Position numbers and translations under genes: made by a program. From positions 1-32,834 of the forward strand of contig CACJEC010000008.1 in assembly GCA_902592325.1 (NCBI GenBank): a stretch of 32,834 nt of DNA, written 5' to 3'. Origin of the DNA: an uncultured Pelagibacteraceae bacterium (lineage in GTDB: Bacteria > Pseudomonadota > Alphaproteobacteria > Pelagibacterales > Pelagibacteraceae). The notes under the pieces were generated by a model. It searched no databases, had not been told where the DNA came from, and worked only from the letters and a program-made list of their open reading frames with translations. Positions 7,379 to 17,157 of the stretch are shown piece after piece; the first letter of the stretch is position 1; each line of letters opens with the position of its first letter.

Positions 7379-8326
7379 ATGAAATTAACATCTGAACAAA
7401 AAAAAGATATTGCTGATCAACAAGCGCAAGAAAATAAAACAAAAAGAGTAACATCTCTTGAATTAGAAAAAATTTTATATGAAGCCATTCCAGCGCTTGA
7501 TCACGGTTTTGTGAGAGTAATTGATTACATGGGAGACGATACTTCTATAGTTCAGTCAGCTCGAGTATCATATGGCAAAGGTACAAAAAAAGTTTCAACT
7601 GATGAAGGATTGATAAAATATTTAATGAGACATTGGCACTCAACACCTTTTGAAATGTGTGAAATTAAATATCATGTTAAATTGCCAATATTTATAGCAA
7701 GACAATGGATTAGACATAGAACTGCAAACGTAAATGAATACTCAGCAAGGTATTCAATTTTAGATAAAGAATTTTATTTACCCGCAGAAGAAAATCTTGC
7801 CGCACAATCATCAAGTAACAGACAAGGTAGAGGTGATGTTCTTGCAGGAGAACAAGCAAAAGAAGTTTTAGAACTCTTAAAAAATGATGCAGAAAGAACT
7901 TATAATAATTATGAAATGATGCTTAATGAAAGATTTGATGGCTCAACAATTGATGAAAACAAAAAAGGTTTAGCGAGAGAACTTGCAAGAATGAACTTAA
8001 CACTAAACACTTATACCCAATGGTATTGGAAAACTGATTTATTGAACTTAATGAATTTCTTAAGACTAAGAGCTGATAGTCATGCCCAATATGAGATCAG
8101 AGTGTATGCAGATATTATGTTGGATACAGTTAAAAGATGGGTCCCAATTACTTATGATGCATTTATGGATTATAGAGTTGGTGGGACTGAGGTATCTGCA
8201 AAAGGAAAAGTTATAATTCAAAAACTTATTAAAGGTGAAAATGTTGATATTGATAATTCAGATCTTTCTAAAAGAGAGTGGAATGAATTAATGATTGCTT
8301 TTGATCTTAAAGATAAGTTGATTTAA
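7379..8326 (+). CDS. thyX: FAD-dependent thymidylate synthase ThyX
   Basis: The enzyme makes dTMP from dUMP using methylene-tetrahydrofolate, FAD and NADPH. The ThyX signature RHRx7S is clear: [11 protein letters not shown] starting at residue 112, followed by ARY. It is preceded by [19 protein letters not shown] (residues 87-105), another conserved family block. The 315-residue length is normal for alphaproteobacterial ThyX. Use of ThyX usually means that ThyA is absent. The gene stands alone after a 140-bp gap that carries a candidate promoter. Its 3' end overlaps the convergent Mrp-like gene by 20 bp (8307-8326). Confidence 0.97.
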   Translation: MKLTSEQKKDIADQQAQENKTKRVTSLELEKILYEAIPALDHGFVRVIDYMGDDTSIVQSARVSYGKGTKKVSTDEGLIKYLMRHWHSTPFEMCEIKYHVKLPIFIARQWIRHRTANVNEYSARYSILDKEFYLPAEENLAAQSSSNRQGRGDVLAGEQAKEVLELLKNDAERTYNNYEMMLNERFDGSTIDENKKGLARELARMNLTLNTYTQWYWKTDLLNLMNFLRLRADSHAQYEIRVYADIMLDTVKRWVPITYDAFMDYRVGGTEVSAKGKVIIQKLIKGENVDIDNSDLSKREWNELMIAFDLKDKLI

Positions 8327-9131
8327 TCTTATTAGCAAAATTTAAATATATTTTCGAAATTTCATGATCAGGATTAGCTTCAACAATAGGTTTTCCTTCA
8401 TCTCCACATTTTCCGACTTCAGAGCTAATTGGAATTTCACCTAAAAAATCTTTATTAAATTCTTCGGCAGTTTTTTTAACACCACCCTCACCAAAAATTT
8501 GATATTTCTTACCATCATCTCCAGTAAAAAAACTCATATTATCAACAAGGCCTAAGATTTTTACACTTAGTTTATCAAACATTTTGATTCCTCTTTTTAC
8601 ATCCAATAGAGCTACTTCTTGAGGTGTTGAAATTATAATTGCTCCATCTATTTTAATTTCTTGTGAAAAAGTTAATTGGGTATCTCCTGTACCTGGCGGC
8701 ATATCAACAATTATAAAATCTAAATCTTTCCAACTAACTTTTTGTGTAAAAGTTTTTATTGCACTTGTAACCATAGGTCCGCGCCAAATCATAGGTGTTT
8801 GTTGATCAGTTAAAAAACCAATAGACATACATTGAATGTCATATTTTATGATCGGCTCTAATTTTTGACCATCACTTTTGGGTTTTTCACTAATACCAAA
8901 CATCTTTGGAATTGATGGACCATAAATATCAGCATCTAACAATCCAACTTTGCAGCCAATTTGCTTCAAAGCTAAAGCTAGATTTGTCGCAAAGGTAGAT
9001 TTTCCTACACCTCCTTTTGCGCTTGAAATAGCAATTGTAAACTTAGTACCATTAATTGGATTTTTTATTGGTGTTTTTCGGCTCATTTTAGCTCGCATTG
9101 CGTCACTTAATTCTGGTTTTTCCTTTGGCAT
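8307..9131 (-). CDS. Mrp/ApbC/NBP35-family P-loop ATPase (iron-sulfur carrier-like), short form
   Basis: The 274-residue ATPase belongs to the MinD/Mrp family that carries or loads Fe-S clusters in the cytoplasm. The deviant Walker A KGGVGKST is at residues 39-46. [25 protein letters not shown] and IFGEGG blocks match Mrp. Two family features are missing. There is no N-terminal MIP18/DUF59 domain (the protein starts about 30 residues before the P-loop). The usual CxxC after the NMSYF block is also absent (here [17 protein letters not shown]). As far as I recall, many alphaproteobacterial homologues also lack this CxxC, so it may be lineage-typical. It diverges from hflK across 51 bp and overlaps thyX tail to tail. 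Confidence 0.92.
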   Translation of the reverse strand: MPKEKPELSDAMRAKMSRKTPIKNPINGTKFTIAISSAKGGVGKSTFATNLALALKQIGCKVGLLDADIYGPSIPKMFGISEKPKSDGQKLEPIIKYDIQCMSIGFLTDQQTPMIWRGPMVTSAIKTFTQKVSWKDLDFIIVDMPPGTGDTQLTFSQEIKIDGAIIISTPQEVALLDVKRGIKMFDKLSVKILGLVDNMSFFTGDDGKKYQIFGEGGVKKTAEEFNKDFLGEIPISSEVGKCGDEGKPIVEANPDHEISKIYLNFANKIKSTYL

Positions 9132-9145
9132 AATCTGATCTTAAC

Positions 9146-9173
9146 TTGTTTTTCCACATAAAGACATTATATA
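9146..9173 (+). promoter_or_regulatory. Weak candidate hflK promoter
   Basis: The 51-bp divergent gap between the Mrp-like gene and hflK holds TTGTTT (9146-9151) and TATATA (9168-9173) with 16-bp spacing. Each is only a partial match to the sigma-70 hexamers. The call rests mainly on the divergent layout. Confidence 0.25.
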
Positions 9174-9182
9174 GATTGCCAT

Positions 9183-10286
9183 ATGTCAGATGATTTTAGA
9201 CAAAGTGGAGGAAGTCCCTGGGGTACACCCCCTGGTGGTAGTGGAAATGGGTCTGGAAGAGGACCAACTCCACCAGATTTAGATAAAATTTTAAGAGAGA
9301 TACAAGAAAAAATAAAAAAGTTTTTACCAGGTGGAAGCTCATCTGGAGGTAAGCAAGCTATTTTAATTGTAATGATTTTAGGCTTTGTGTGGTTAGCAAG
9401 TGGTCTTTATAGAGTGTTACCTGATGAACAAGGTGTAGTTTTAAGATTTGGTAAATTTGTAAAAACAACTCAACCAGGATTAAATTATCATATACCTTTT
9501 CCAGTAGAAACAGTCCTAACTCCTAAAGTCACCAAAGTTAATAGAATTGATATTGGGTTTAGATCTGAGAGAGATAGTGGTTTTACTTCTTCAGGAGGGG
9601 TGGCTGATGTTCCTCAAGAAAGCTTAATGTTAACTGGAGATGAAAATATTGTTAATATAGATTTTTCTGTTTTTTGGGTGATCAAGGATGCAGGAAATTT
9701 TTTATTTAAAATTCAAGATCCAGAGGGAACTGTAAAGGCTGCTGCTGAAACTGCAATGAGAGAGGTAATTGCAAGATCAAATATCCAACCCATTTTAACT
9801 GAAGGAAGAGCGGTTATTGAAACAGATACACAAGATATTATTCAAGAGATATTAGATGAATACAATAGTGGTATTCAAATTACTCAAGTACAGACTCAAA
9901 AAGCTGACCCACCAGATCAAGTAATTGATGCTTTTAGAGATGTACAGGCTGCAAGAGCTGATATGGAAAGATCTAAAAATGAGGCTGAAGCTTACGCAAA
10001 TGATGTTATCCCAAGAGCAAGAGGGGAAGCACAAAAAATTTTGCAGGCAGCTGAAGCTTACAAAAAAGAAGTTGTTGCAAAAGCAGAGGGTGAGGCAAGT
10101 AGGTTTGTATCAATATACGACGAGTACGCTAAGGCAAAAGAGGTAACTCAGGAAAGAATGTATTTAGAAACTATGGAAAAAGTTTTAGCCGACATTGAAA
10201 AAGTAATTATCGAAAAAAATGCGGGATCTGGTGTAGTTCCTTACCTGCCATTGCCAGAATTAAATAAAAAGAAGGTAGTTAATTAA
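9183..10286 (+). CDS. hflK: HflK, membrane protease-modulator subunit (SPFH/band-7)
   Basis: HflK and HflC form a large membrane-anchored cage that surrounds and modulates the FtsH protease. The 367-residue protein has the usual Gly/Pro-rich N-terminal segment (about residues 9-31), one transmembrane segment (about 59-76), and a periplasmic band-7 domain beginning YRVLPDEQGVVLRFGK. An Ala/Glu/Lys-rich helical region with repeated EAEAYA and AEGEA stretches forms the cage wall. hflC follows directly with no gap, so the two are co-translated. The ATG at 9183 is preceded by no obvious ribosome site. Confidence 0.96.
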   Translation: MSDDFRQSGGSPWGTPPGGSGNGSGRGPTPPDLDKILREIQEKIKKFLPGGSSSGGKQAILIVMILGFVWLASGLYRVLPDEQGVVLRFGKFVKTTQPGLNYHIPFPVETVLTPKVTKVNRIDIGFRSERDSGFTSSGGVADVPQESLMLTGDENIVNIDFSVFWVIKDAGNFLFKIQDPEGTVKAAAETAMREVIARSNIQPILTEGRAVIETDTQDIIQEILDEYNSGIQITQVQTQKADPPDQVIDAFRDVQAARADMERSKNEAEAYANDVIPRARGEAQKILQAAEAYKKEVVAKAEGEASRFVSIYDEYAKAKEVTQERMYLETMEKVLADIEKVIIEKNAGSGVVPYLPLPELNKKKVVN

Positions 10287-11156
10287 ATGAACGCAAAAAA
10301 AATATTATTACCAATCATAGCTGTTTTAGGGGCCACTATTTTCTTCTCAGTTTTTATTATCAAAGAGGTAAACCAAGCTATTGTTCTCCAATTCGGTGAT
10401 CCTAAAAGAATAATTAGTGAGCCTGGTTTGAATTTTAAAATTCCATTTATTCAAAATGTTGTTTATTTAGATAAAAGAATATTAAACTTAGATACACCGC
10501 CAGAAGAAGTAATTGCATCAGATCAAAAAAGACTGATTGTTGATGCATTTGCAAGATTTAAGATTGTTGATCCTTTAAAATTTTATATTTCAGTAGGCAA
10601 TGAAAGAGTAGCAAGATCAAGATTATCTACGATTATCAATTCAAGAATTAGGAACGTTCTTGGTCAACAAGAATTACAAACTTTACTTTCTAAAGATAGA
10701 ACTAAACAAATGTCATTAATTCAAGAGGGCGTAAATACTGAAGCGGAAAATTTTGGAATTGAAATTGTAGATGTTAGAATAAAAAGAGCAGACTTACCTC
10801 AAGCAAATAGTGATGCAATCTTTAGGAGAATGCAGACAGAAAGAGAGAGAGAAGCAAAAGAATTTAGAGCAAAAGGTGCTGAGATGGCGGTAACTATCAC
10901 TTCAACTGCCGATAAAGAAGTAACCGTTATTTTAGCTGATGCTCAAAAAAAATCTGAGATTATGAAAGGGGAAGGAGACGGTCAGAGAAATAAAATTTTT
11001 GCAGAAGCTTTTGGTAGAGATCCAGAATTTTTTGCATTTTATAGAGCGATGCAAGCTTATGAAAATGCTTTAATTGGTGGTGATACATCTTTGATTTTAT
11101 CTCCAGATAGTGAATTTTTTAAATTTTTTGGAAATATAAAACCTAAATCACAATAA
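10287..11156 (+). CDS. hflC: HflC, membrane protease-modulator subunit (SPFH/band-7)
   Basis: This is the partner of HflK in the FtsH-modulating complex. The 289-residue protein has one N-terminal transmembrane segment (about residues 6-24) and a band-7 domain starting with VNQAIVLQFGDPKRI. The conserved IVDVRIKRADLP and RMQTERER motifs precede the long helix. The C-terminal segment FFAFYRAMQAYENAL and SPDSEFFKFF is characteristic of HflC. The ATG follows the hflK stop immediately (TAAATG), and a small membrane gene follows after 11 bp. Confidence 0.97.
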   Translation: MNAKKILLPIIAVLGATIFFSVFIIKEVNQAIVLQFGDPKRIISEPGLNFKIPFIQNVVYLDKRILNLDTPPEEVIASDQKRLIVDAFARFKIVDPLKFYISVGNERVARSRLSTIINSRIRNVLGQQELQTLLSKDRTKQMSLIQEGVNTEAENFGIEIVDVRIKRADLPQANSDAIFRRMQTEREREAKEFRAKGAEMAVTITSTADKEVTVILADAQKKSEIMKGEGDGQRNKIFAEAFGRDPEFFAFYRAMQAYENALIGGDTSLILSPDSEFFKFFGNIKPKSQ

Positions 11157-11167
11157 GTTATTTTTTT

Positions 11168-11353
11168 ATGAAAGAATTGATCATAGCTTTTGGTCTTTTT
11201 CTTTTTATAGAAGGTATTTTGTATGCCTTATTTCCATCAAAAATGAAAAGTATGTTAAAAAAATTAGAGTTAATTGGAGATGGTCAATTAAGAGCTGGAG
11301 GTTTAATCTTCGCAGTTTTAGGCTTTATAATTATTTATTATATGAAGAGTTAG
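11168..11353 (+). CDS. Small DUF2065 (YjeT-like) inner-membrane protein
   Basis: This 61-residue protein has two hydrophobic segments (about 4-20 and 42-58). A basic loop lies between them, containing LELIGDGQLRAGGL. This matches the pattern of the DUF2065/YjeT family: a short two-helix protein with a conserved Arg-x-Gly-Gly at the start of the second helix. In E. coli yjeT lies next to hflKC, and here it lies between hflC and degP, which supports both the call and its reality. No biochemical function is established that I know of. One base separates it from the protease gene. Confidence 0.88.
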   Translation: MKELIIAFGLFLFIEGILYALFPSKMKSMLKKLELIGDGQLRAGGLIFAVLGFIIIYYMKS

Positions 11354-11354
11354 C

Positions 11355-12758
11355 ATGAAAAAAATTAGGTTCATATTATTTACATTATTTTTAACTTTAA
11401 GCTTTTCAATTCAATCGAATTCAAAAACAGTGCCAGCATCTTTTGCTGATCTTGCTGAAAAATTAATGCCTTCTGTAGTAAATATTTCAACTACACAAAC
11501 AGTAGTAACAAATTCAAATCCCTTTCCGTTTCAATTCCCCCCAGGTTCACCATTTGAAGATATGTTCAAGGAATTTGGAACTCCTCAAGAAAGAAAATCA
11601 TCAGCACTTGGTTCAGGTTTTATCATAGATGAAAAAGGAATAGTTGTTACTAACAACCATGTTATTCAAGATGCAGAGGACATAATTGTAAGAGTAAATG
11701 GAGACGAGGAATATGAAGCAAAAATAATTGGTGCCGACCCATTATCAGATATTGCAGTTTTAAAATTGGAAACGAATAAAAAATTTATACCTGTTGCTTT
11801 TGGTGACTCGGATAAAGCCCGAATAGGTGATTGGGTAATAGCTATAGGAAATCCATTTGGATTAGGAGGCACAGTTACATCTGGAATTATATCTGCCAGA
11901 AATAGATCAATTGGTTTATCAAGATATGAAGATTATATACAAACAGACGCATCAATAAATTCTGGAAATTCTGGTGGACCTTTATTTGATATGAATGGAG
12001 ATGTTATTGGAATTAATACCGCTATTCTCGGAAGAAGTGGATCTATTGGTATTGGTTTTTCTATTCCATCAAATAGTGCAAAAATAGTTATAGATCAATT
12101 ATTAGAGTTTGGAGAAACAAAAAGAGGGTGGCTCGGAGTAAGAATTCAAGATGTAACCCAAGAGATAGCAGATGTTGAAAAATTAGATAAACCAAGGGGT
12201 GCATTGGTTGCAAGTGTTGCTGAGAATAGTCCTTCGGCAAAGGCAGGTATTAAAGCTGGAGATATTATTTTAGAATTTAACGGAGTCAAAATAAATCAAA
12301 TGAAAGAGTTGCCAGCAATTGTAGCTAAAACTAAAGTAGGCACAAATGTAAAAGTAAAAATTTGGAGGAATAAAAAAGAGTTAACTAAAAATGTTCTTTT
12401 GGGAAGATTAGAAACTTCAGAAGATTTTAAAGTTACAGAAAAATCACCTCCAATAGAAAATAAAGTTGAAAGTTTAAAAATAACAGTGAGAAAATTAAAT
12501 AGTGAGGACATTAAACAAAGAAAACTTCCCAATCAAATAAAAGGACTTGTAATCACTAAAATTGAAAATAACAGTCCTCTAATAAATTCTGTTGAAGTAA
12601 ATAGTATTATAATTGAAGCGCAAAAGAAAAAAATTAATTCAGCAAATGATTTAGATAAAATTACTGACGAAGTCTTAAAAAGTAATCAAAAAACAATATT
12701 GTTGGTAATTTATAATAGTCAAAACCAAAGAAGATATATTGGTGTAAAATTAAAATAG
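11355..12758 (+). CDS. degP: Do/DegP-family periplasmic serine endoprotease
   Basis: The product is a periplasmic trypsin-like protease/chaperone that clears misfolded envelope proteins. A signal peptide (about residues 1-23) precedes the mature chain. The catalytic triad is His102 (VVTNNHVIQ), Asp132 (DPLSDIAVLKL) and Ser206 (NSGNSGGPL). PDZ1 spans about 257-345 (RGWLGVRIQDVTQEI). The second PDZ-like region (about 375-465) is poorly conserved. The length (467) matches DegP/DegQ, and the sequence alone does not separate DegP from DegQ or MucD. Its place behind hflKC suggests a membrane/periplasm protein quality-control operon. Confidence 0.94.
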   Translation: MKKIRFILFTLFLTLSFSIQSNSKTVPASFADLAEKLMPSVVNISTTQTVVTNSNPFPFQFPPGSPFEDMFKEFGTPQERKSSALGSGFIIDEKGIVVTNNHVIQDAEDIIVRVNGDEEYEAKIIGADPLSDIAVLKLETNKKFIPVAFGDSDKARIGDWVIAIGNPFGLGGTVTSGIISARNRSIGLSRYEDYIQTDASINSGNSGGPLFDMNGDVIGINTAILGRSGSIGIGFSIPSNSAKIVIDQLLEFGETKRGWLGVRIQDVTQEIADVEKLDKPRGALVASVAENSPSAKAGIKAGDIILEFNGVKINQMKELPAIVAKTKVGTNVKVKIWRNKKELTKNVLLGRLETSEDFKVTEKSPPIENKVESLKITVRKLNSEDIKQRKLPNQIKGLVITKIENNSPLINSVEVNSIIIEAQKKKINSANDLDKITDEVLKSNQKTILLVIYNSQNQRRYIGVKLK

Positions 12759-12761
12759 ATA

Positions 12762-13670
12762 ATGGATTTTAGATCCAAAATTATTTTAATTTACGGGCCA
12801 ACAGCATCAGGTAAATCTGATTTTGCAATTAAACTAGCAAAGAAAATCAAAGGAGAAATCGTTAATGCAGATAGCATGCAAGTATATAAAGAATTAAAAA
12901 TTTTAACAGCTAGACCTATTAAAAATGATTTTAAAAAAATTAAACATCATTTGTATGGTTTTCGAAGTTCTAGAATAGATTTTTCAACAGGGGATTGGCT
13001 GAAAATTGTTATTAAAAAGATTAATGAAATTAGAGATCGAAAAAAAATTCCAATTTTAGTTGGAGGCACAGGATTATATTTTAAAGCTTTAACTGAGGGT
13101 TTGGTTGAAATTACATCAATACCTCTGAAATTTCGAAATAAGATTAGATTATTACAAAAATCTATTGGACAAGAGAAATTTTATAAAAAACTTTTGAAAC
13201 TTGATCCGACAATAGCTAATCATGTTAATTCTACAGATGTTCAAAGGTCTATTCGAGCTTATGAGGTAAAACTATTTACAAAAAAATCTATTACGGAATG
13301 GTATAAAAGCACTAAATCCAAATTCAAAAAAAAGGAATTTCTCAAATTTTATATTGATTATCCAAGATCTGAATTAATTGAAAAGATTAACCTTCGAATA
13401 AAGCAAATGTTAAATAAGGGTGCAGTTTTAGAGGTAAAGGAGTTTTCTAAACTTAGAATTTCAAAAAATAAAAGCATTTCTAAAGCCATAGGTGTTATTG
13501 AAATCAAAGATTTTATTAAAAAGAAGATAAATAAAGAGGAAGTTATTGAAAAAATATCAATAAAGACTAGGCAATATGCAAAAAGACAAGTTACATGGGC
13601 AAGAGGACATATGAAAAATTGGAAAAAAATTGAGCCCAAAAGATTAAATTCTTTTCTTAAAAAGATTTAA
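12762..13670 (+). CDS. miaA: tRNA dimethylallyltransferase MiaA
   Basis: MiaA transfers a dimethylallyl group to A37 of tRNAs that read UNN codons. The 302-residue protein has the P-loop GPTASGKS (12-19), NADSMQVYKEL (residues 35-45), the GGTGLYFKAL block, and the C-terminal RQYAKRQVTWARG motif typical of the family. It starts 3 bp after the protease gene and so is probably co-transcribed with it. In E. coli miaA also lies near hfq-hflX-hflKC, so this partial neighbourhood is conserved. Confidence 0.97.
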   Translation: MDFRSKIILIYGPTASGKSDFAIKLAKKIKGEIVNADSMQVYKELKILTARPIKNDFKKIKHHLYGFRSSRIDFSTGDWLKIVIKKINEIRDRKKIPILVGGTGLYFKALTEGLVEITSIPLKFRNKIRLLQKSIGQEKFYKKLLKLDPTIANHVNSTDVQRSIRAYEVKLFTKKSITEWYKSTKSKFKKKEFLKFYIDYPRSELIEKINLRIKQMLNKGAVLEVKEFSKLRISKNKSISKAIGVIEIKDFIKKKINKEEVIEKISIKTRQYAKRQVTWARGHMKNWKKIEPKRLNSFLKKI

Positions 13671-13687
13671 ATTATTTTTAGTAAAAC

Positions 13688-13717
13688 TTGACCAATCAGT
13701 ACAACTTCAGCTAGATT
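13688..13717 (+). promoter_or_regulatory. Candidate ilvB promoter, possibly giving a leaderless transcript
   Basis: TTGACC (13688-13693, five of six to consensus) and TAGATT (13712-13717, four of six) are 18 bp apart. Transcription would start at or very near the ilvB ATG at 13724. No Shine-Dalgarno sequence precedes the ATG. A second TTGACC occurs at 13716-13721. Confidence 0.3.
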
Positions 13718-13723
13718 GACCGA

Positions 13724-15490
13724 ATGTCAAAATTATATTCTGGAGCAGAAATCGTTTTTAAATGTCTTGAAGATCAAGATGTTGAATTTATTTTTGGTTA
13801 TCCAGGTGGAGCAGTGTTGCCGATTTATGACGAATTAAAAAATCACTCATCAATAAAACATATTTTAGTAAGACATGAGCAAGGAGCAGGACATGCTGCA
13901 GAGGGATATGCAAGATCATCTGGAAAACCAGGAGTAGTACTTGTGACTTCAGGGCCTGGAGCAACAAACGTTGTAACAGCTTTAACAGATGCTTACATGG
14001 ATTCAGTTCCACTAGTTTGTATTTCAGGGCAAGTTCCAACTCATCTAATAGGAACAGACGCATTTCAAGAGTGTGATACTACAGGTATCACTAGACCTTG
14101 TACAAAACATAATTGGTTAGTTAAAGATATAAAAGATCTTTCAAAAATTATTCATGAAGCATTTTTAGTTGCGACAACTGGAAGGCCAGGTCCAGTACTA
14201 ATTGACATCCCTAAAGATATTCAATTTGCAAAAACAAAATATTCAAAATTAAAAAAAGAAAAAAAAATAAATGGAAAATTACATAATAAATTTTCACAAA
14301 GTGAAATTGATGAACTGATTAATTTAATTTCAAAGGCTAAAAAACCAGTAATTTATTCAGGTGGCGGGGTTATAAATTCTGGACCAAGAGCAAGTGAGTC
14401 ATTAAGAGAGTTTGTTAGACTGATTGGTTTTCCTATCACTTCAACTTTACAAGGTTTAGGTGCTTTTCCTGGTGATGATAATCAATTTATTGGAATGTTA
14501 GGAATGCATGGAACTTATGAAGCAAATAATGCAATGCATGACTGTGATTTATTGATAAATATCGGGGCAAGGTTTGATGATAGAATAACTGGTAAGATTG
14601 ATGAGTTTTCACCTAAATCAAAAAAAGTTCATATTGATATTGACCCATCATCAATTAATAAGATTATAAAAGTTGATTTAGCTATTGTGGGTGATGTTAA
14701 CGAGGTTCTTAAGGCAGCTATTAAAAAGATAAACAAAAAACAAAATGGTTTAAAAACTTCTAATAAACACAATGTATCAAAATGGTGGGAGCAAATTCAG
14801 AAATGGAGAACAAAGGATTCTTTAGGATTTATCAATAGTGAAAAAACTATAAAACCACAACATGCTGTTCAGAGATTATATGAATTAACAAAAAATCAAG
14901 ATACTTTTATTACAACTGAGGTGGGTCAACATCAAATGTGGGCTGCACAACATTATAAATTTAATAAACCAAATAGATGGATGACATCAGGAGGACTTGG
15001 AACTATGGGTTATGGTCTTCCAGCAGCTGTAGGTGTTCAGATTGCTCATCCAGATAAATTAGTTATTGATATTGCTGGTGAAGCGTCAGTTTTGATGACG
15101 ATGCAAGAAATGTCAACTGCAGTCCAATACAATTTGCCAATCAAAATTTTTATTTTAAATAATCAATACATGGGAATGGTAAGACAATGGCAAGAATTAC
15201 TTCATGAAAAAAATTATTCAGAAAGTTATTCAGAAGCGTTACCTGATTTTGTAAAATTAGCTGAGGCTTATGGATGTAAAGGAATTAAAGCAGATGACCC
15301 AAATGAACTAGATGATAAAATTAAAGAAATGCTAAATCACGATGGTCCAGTAATATTTGATTGTCAGGTTGATCCTAATGAAAATTGTTTCCCAATGATA
15401 CCATCAGGAAAACCACATAATCAAATGATTTTAGGACCAAATGATAAAGATGAAAATAAAATTACAGGAAAAGGTAAGGCTTTAGTTTAA
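13724..15490 (+). CDS. ilvB: Acetolactate synthase large (catalytic) subunit
   Basis: This ThDP/FAD enzyme joins two pyruvates to acetolactate, or pyruvate and 2-oxobutyrate to acetohydroxybutyrate. It is the first step to valine, leucine and isoleucine. The 588-residue protein has FGYPGGAVLPIYDEL near the start, catalytic Glu52 in RHEQGA, the SGPGATN block, and the ThDP-motif region from residue 451 to Asn480. An oddity is that the motif begins Gly-Glu-Ala-Ser (452-455), where most family members have Gly-Asp, the Asp being a Mg ligand. Its stop overlaps the ilvN start (TAATG at 15490). The complete ilvBNC order supports the call. Confidence 0.96.
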   Translation: MSKLYSGAEIVFKCLEDQDVEFIFGYPGGAVLPIYDELKNHSSIKHILVRHEQGAGHAAEGYARSSGKPGVVLVTSGPGATNVVTALTDAYMDSVPLVCISGQVPTHLIGTDAFQECDTTGITRPCTKHNWLVKDIKDLSKIIHEAFLVATTGRPGPVLIDIPKDIQFAKTKYSKLKKEKKINGKLHNKFSQSEIDELINLISKAKKPVIYSGGGVINSGPRASESLREFVRLIGFPITSTLQGLGAFPGDDNQFIGMLGMHGTYEANNAMHDCDLLINIGARFDDRITGKIDEFSPKSKKVHIDIDPSSINKIIKVDLAIVGDVNEVLKAAIKKINKKQNGLKTSNKHNVSKWWEQIQKWRTKDSLGFINSEKTIKPQHAVQRLYELTKNQDTFITTEVGQHQMWAAQHYKFNKPNRWMTSGGLGTMGYGLPAAVGVQIAHPDKLVIDIAGEASVLMTMQEMSTAVQYNLPIKIFILNNQYMGMVRQWQELLHEKNYSESYSEALPDFVKLAEAYGCKGIKADDPNELDDKIKEMLNHDGPVIFDCQVDPNENCFPMIPSGKPHNQMILGPNDKDENKITGKGKALV

Positions 15491-16038
15491 TGGCAAATCC
15501 AAAATCAGCATACAGCATACCAACAAAAAAAGGCAAATTAGATACTCATATATTTGTTGTTTGGGTTGATAATGAGTCAGGAGTTTTAGCTAGAGTTGTA
15601 GGATTATTTTCAGGAAGAGGTTACAATATAGAGTCTTTAGCAGTGGCTGAAGTTGATGCAACAAAAAATATTTCTAGAATTACTATAGTAACCACTGGAA
15701 CTCCCCAGGTTATAGATCAAATAAAATTACAATTGAAAAAGTTAGTTCCTGTTCATAAAGTTGCTGATTTTAAAAGAGAAGATAAAAAAGTTATTTTTAA
15801 AGAAATGGCATTACTAAAAGTTGTTGGAAAGAAAAAAAAGATAGAAAAGTGCATTAAAGCATGTAAAAGCTTTAATCCAGTAATACTAGACAAAACTAAG
15901 CAGTCAGTTGTTATTCAGATTACTGCTTTAAGAAGAGAAATAGATAAAATGAGTAAAAAATTAAAACCCTTAGGTCTCACTAGCACATCAAGAACAGGAG
16001 CTATTGCAATGACACGTGGGTCAGAAGTTTTTAAATAA
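15490..16038 (+). CDS. ilvN: Acetolactate synthase small (regulatory) subunit
   Basis: This is the 182-residue ACT-domain subunit that activates the large subunit and confers valine feedback control. The first ACT domain lies at about residues 20-95, with DNESGVLARVVGLFSGRGYNIESL spanning the effector-binding helix and loop. A second ACT-like half follows, as in the IlvH/IlvN long form. Overlap of the start with the ilvB stop couples their translation. The GxL-x-R-V and RGYNIESL signatures are standard for the family. Confidence 0.96.
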   Translation: MANPKSAYSIPTKKGKLDTHIFVVWVDNESGVLARVVGLFSGRGYNIESLAVAEVDATKNISRITIVTTGTPQVIDQIKLQLKKLVPVHKVADFKREDKKVIFKEMALLKVVGKKKKIEKCIKACKSFNPVILDKTKQSVVIQITALRREIDKMSKKLKPLGLTSTSRTGAIAMTRGSEVFK

Positions 16039-16045
16039 ATAAATT

Positions 16046-16050
16046 GGGAG
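16046..16050 (+). promoter_or_regulatory. Ribosome binding site of ilvC
   Basis: GGGAG lies 7 nt upstream of the ATG at 16058. It is one of the few clear Shine-Dalgarno sites in this window and supports this start over the in-frame ATG at 16064. Confidence 0.6.
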
Positions 16051-16057
16051 AAAATAG

Positions 16058-17080
<1,023 letters not shown>

Positions 17081-17101
17081 GTTTACCTCCATAAAATAGA
17101 C

Positions 17102-17130
17102 TATAAAATCAAAAATATTTCCCCTATAAT
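17102..17130 (+). promoter_or_regulatory. Candidate promoters of the peptide ABC transporter operon
   Basis: Two -10-like boxes lie in the 75-bp gap after ilvC: TATAAA (17102-17107) and a perfect TATAAT (17125-17130). Neither has a convincing -35 box. The choice matters: only the upstream one would place both arms of the adjacent start-codon hairpin in the transcript. Confidence 0.3.
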
Positions 17131-17157
17131 TTCTTATTAATAATTAGGAGGGGAAAT
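17117..17157 (+). promoter_or_regulatory. Hairpin overlapping the Shine-Dalgarno site and start codon of the binding-protein gene
   Basis: ATTTCCCCT (17117-17125) and AGGGGAAAT (17149-17157) are perfect 9-nt inverted arms. They surround a 23-nt spacer. The right arm contains part of the strong ribosome site AGGAGGGG and the first two bases of the ATG at 17156. If transcribed, the stem would mask translation initiation. A second anti-Shine-Dalgarno stretch, CCTCC (17086-17090), could pair with GGAGG (17147-17151) instead. Whether this is a switch is inference. Confidence 0.4.

Noticed and set aside
9925..10146. Alternative-frame open reading frame inside hflK
   Set aside because: It lies wholly inside the helical region of hflK, has no family features, and the hflK frame is unmistakable.
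13358..13639. Hydrophobic minus-strand open frame within miaA
   Set aside because: Antisense of a Lys/Ile-rich coding region often looks hydrophobic in A+T-rich genomes; the miaA motifs run through it.
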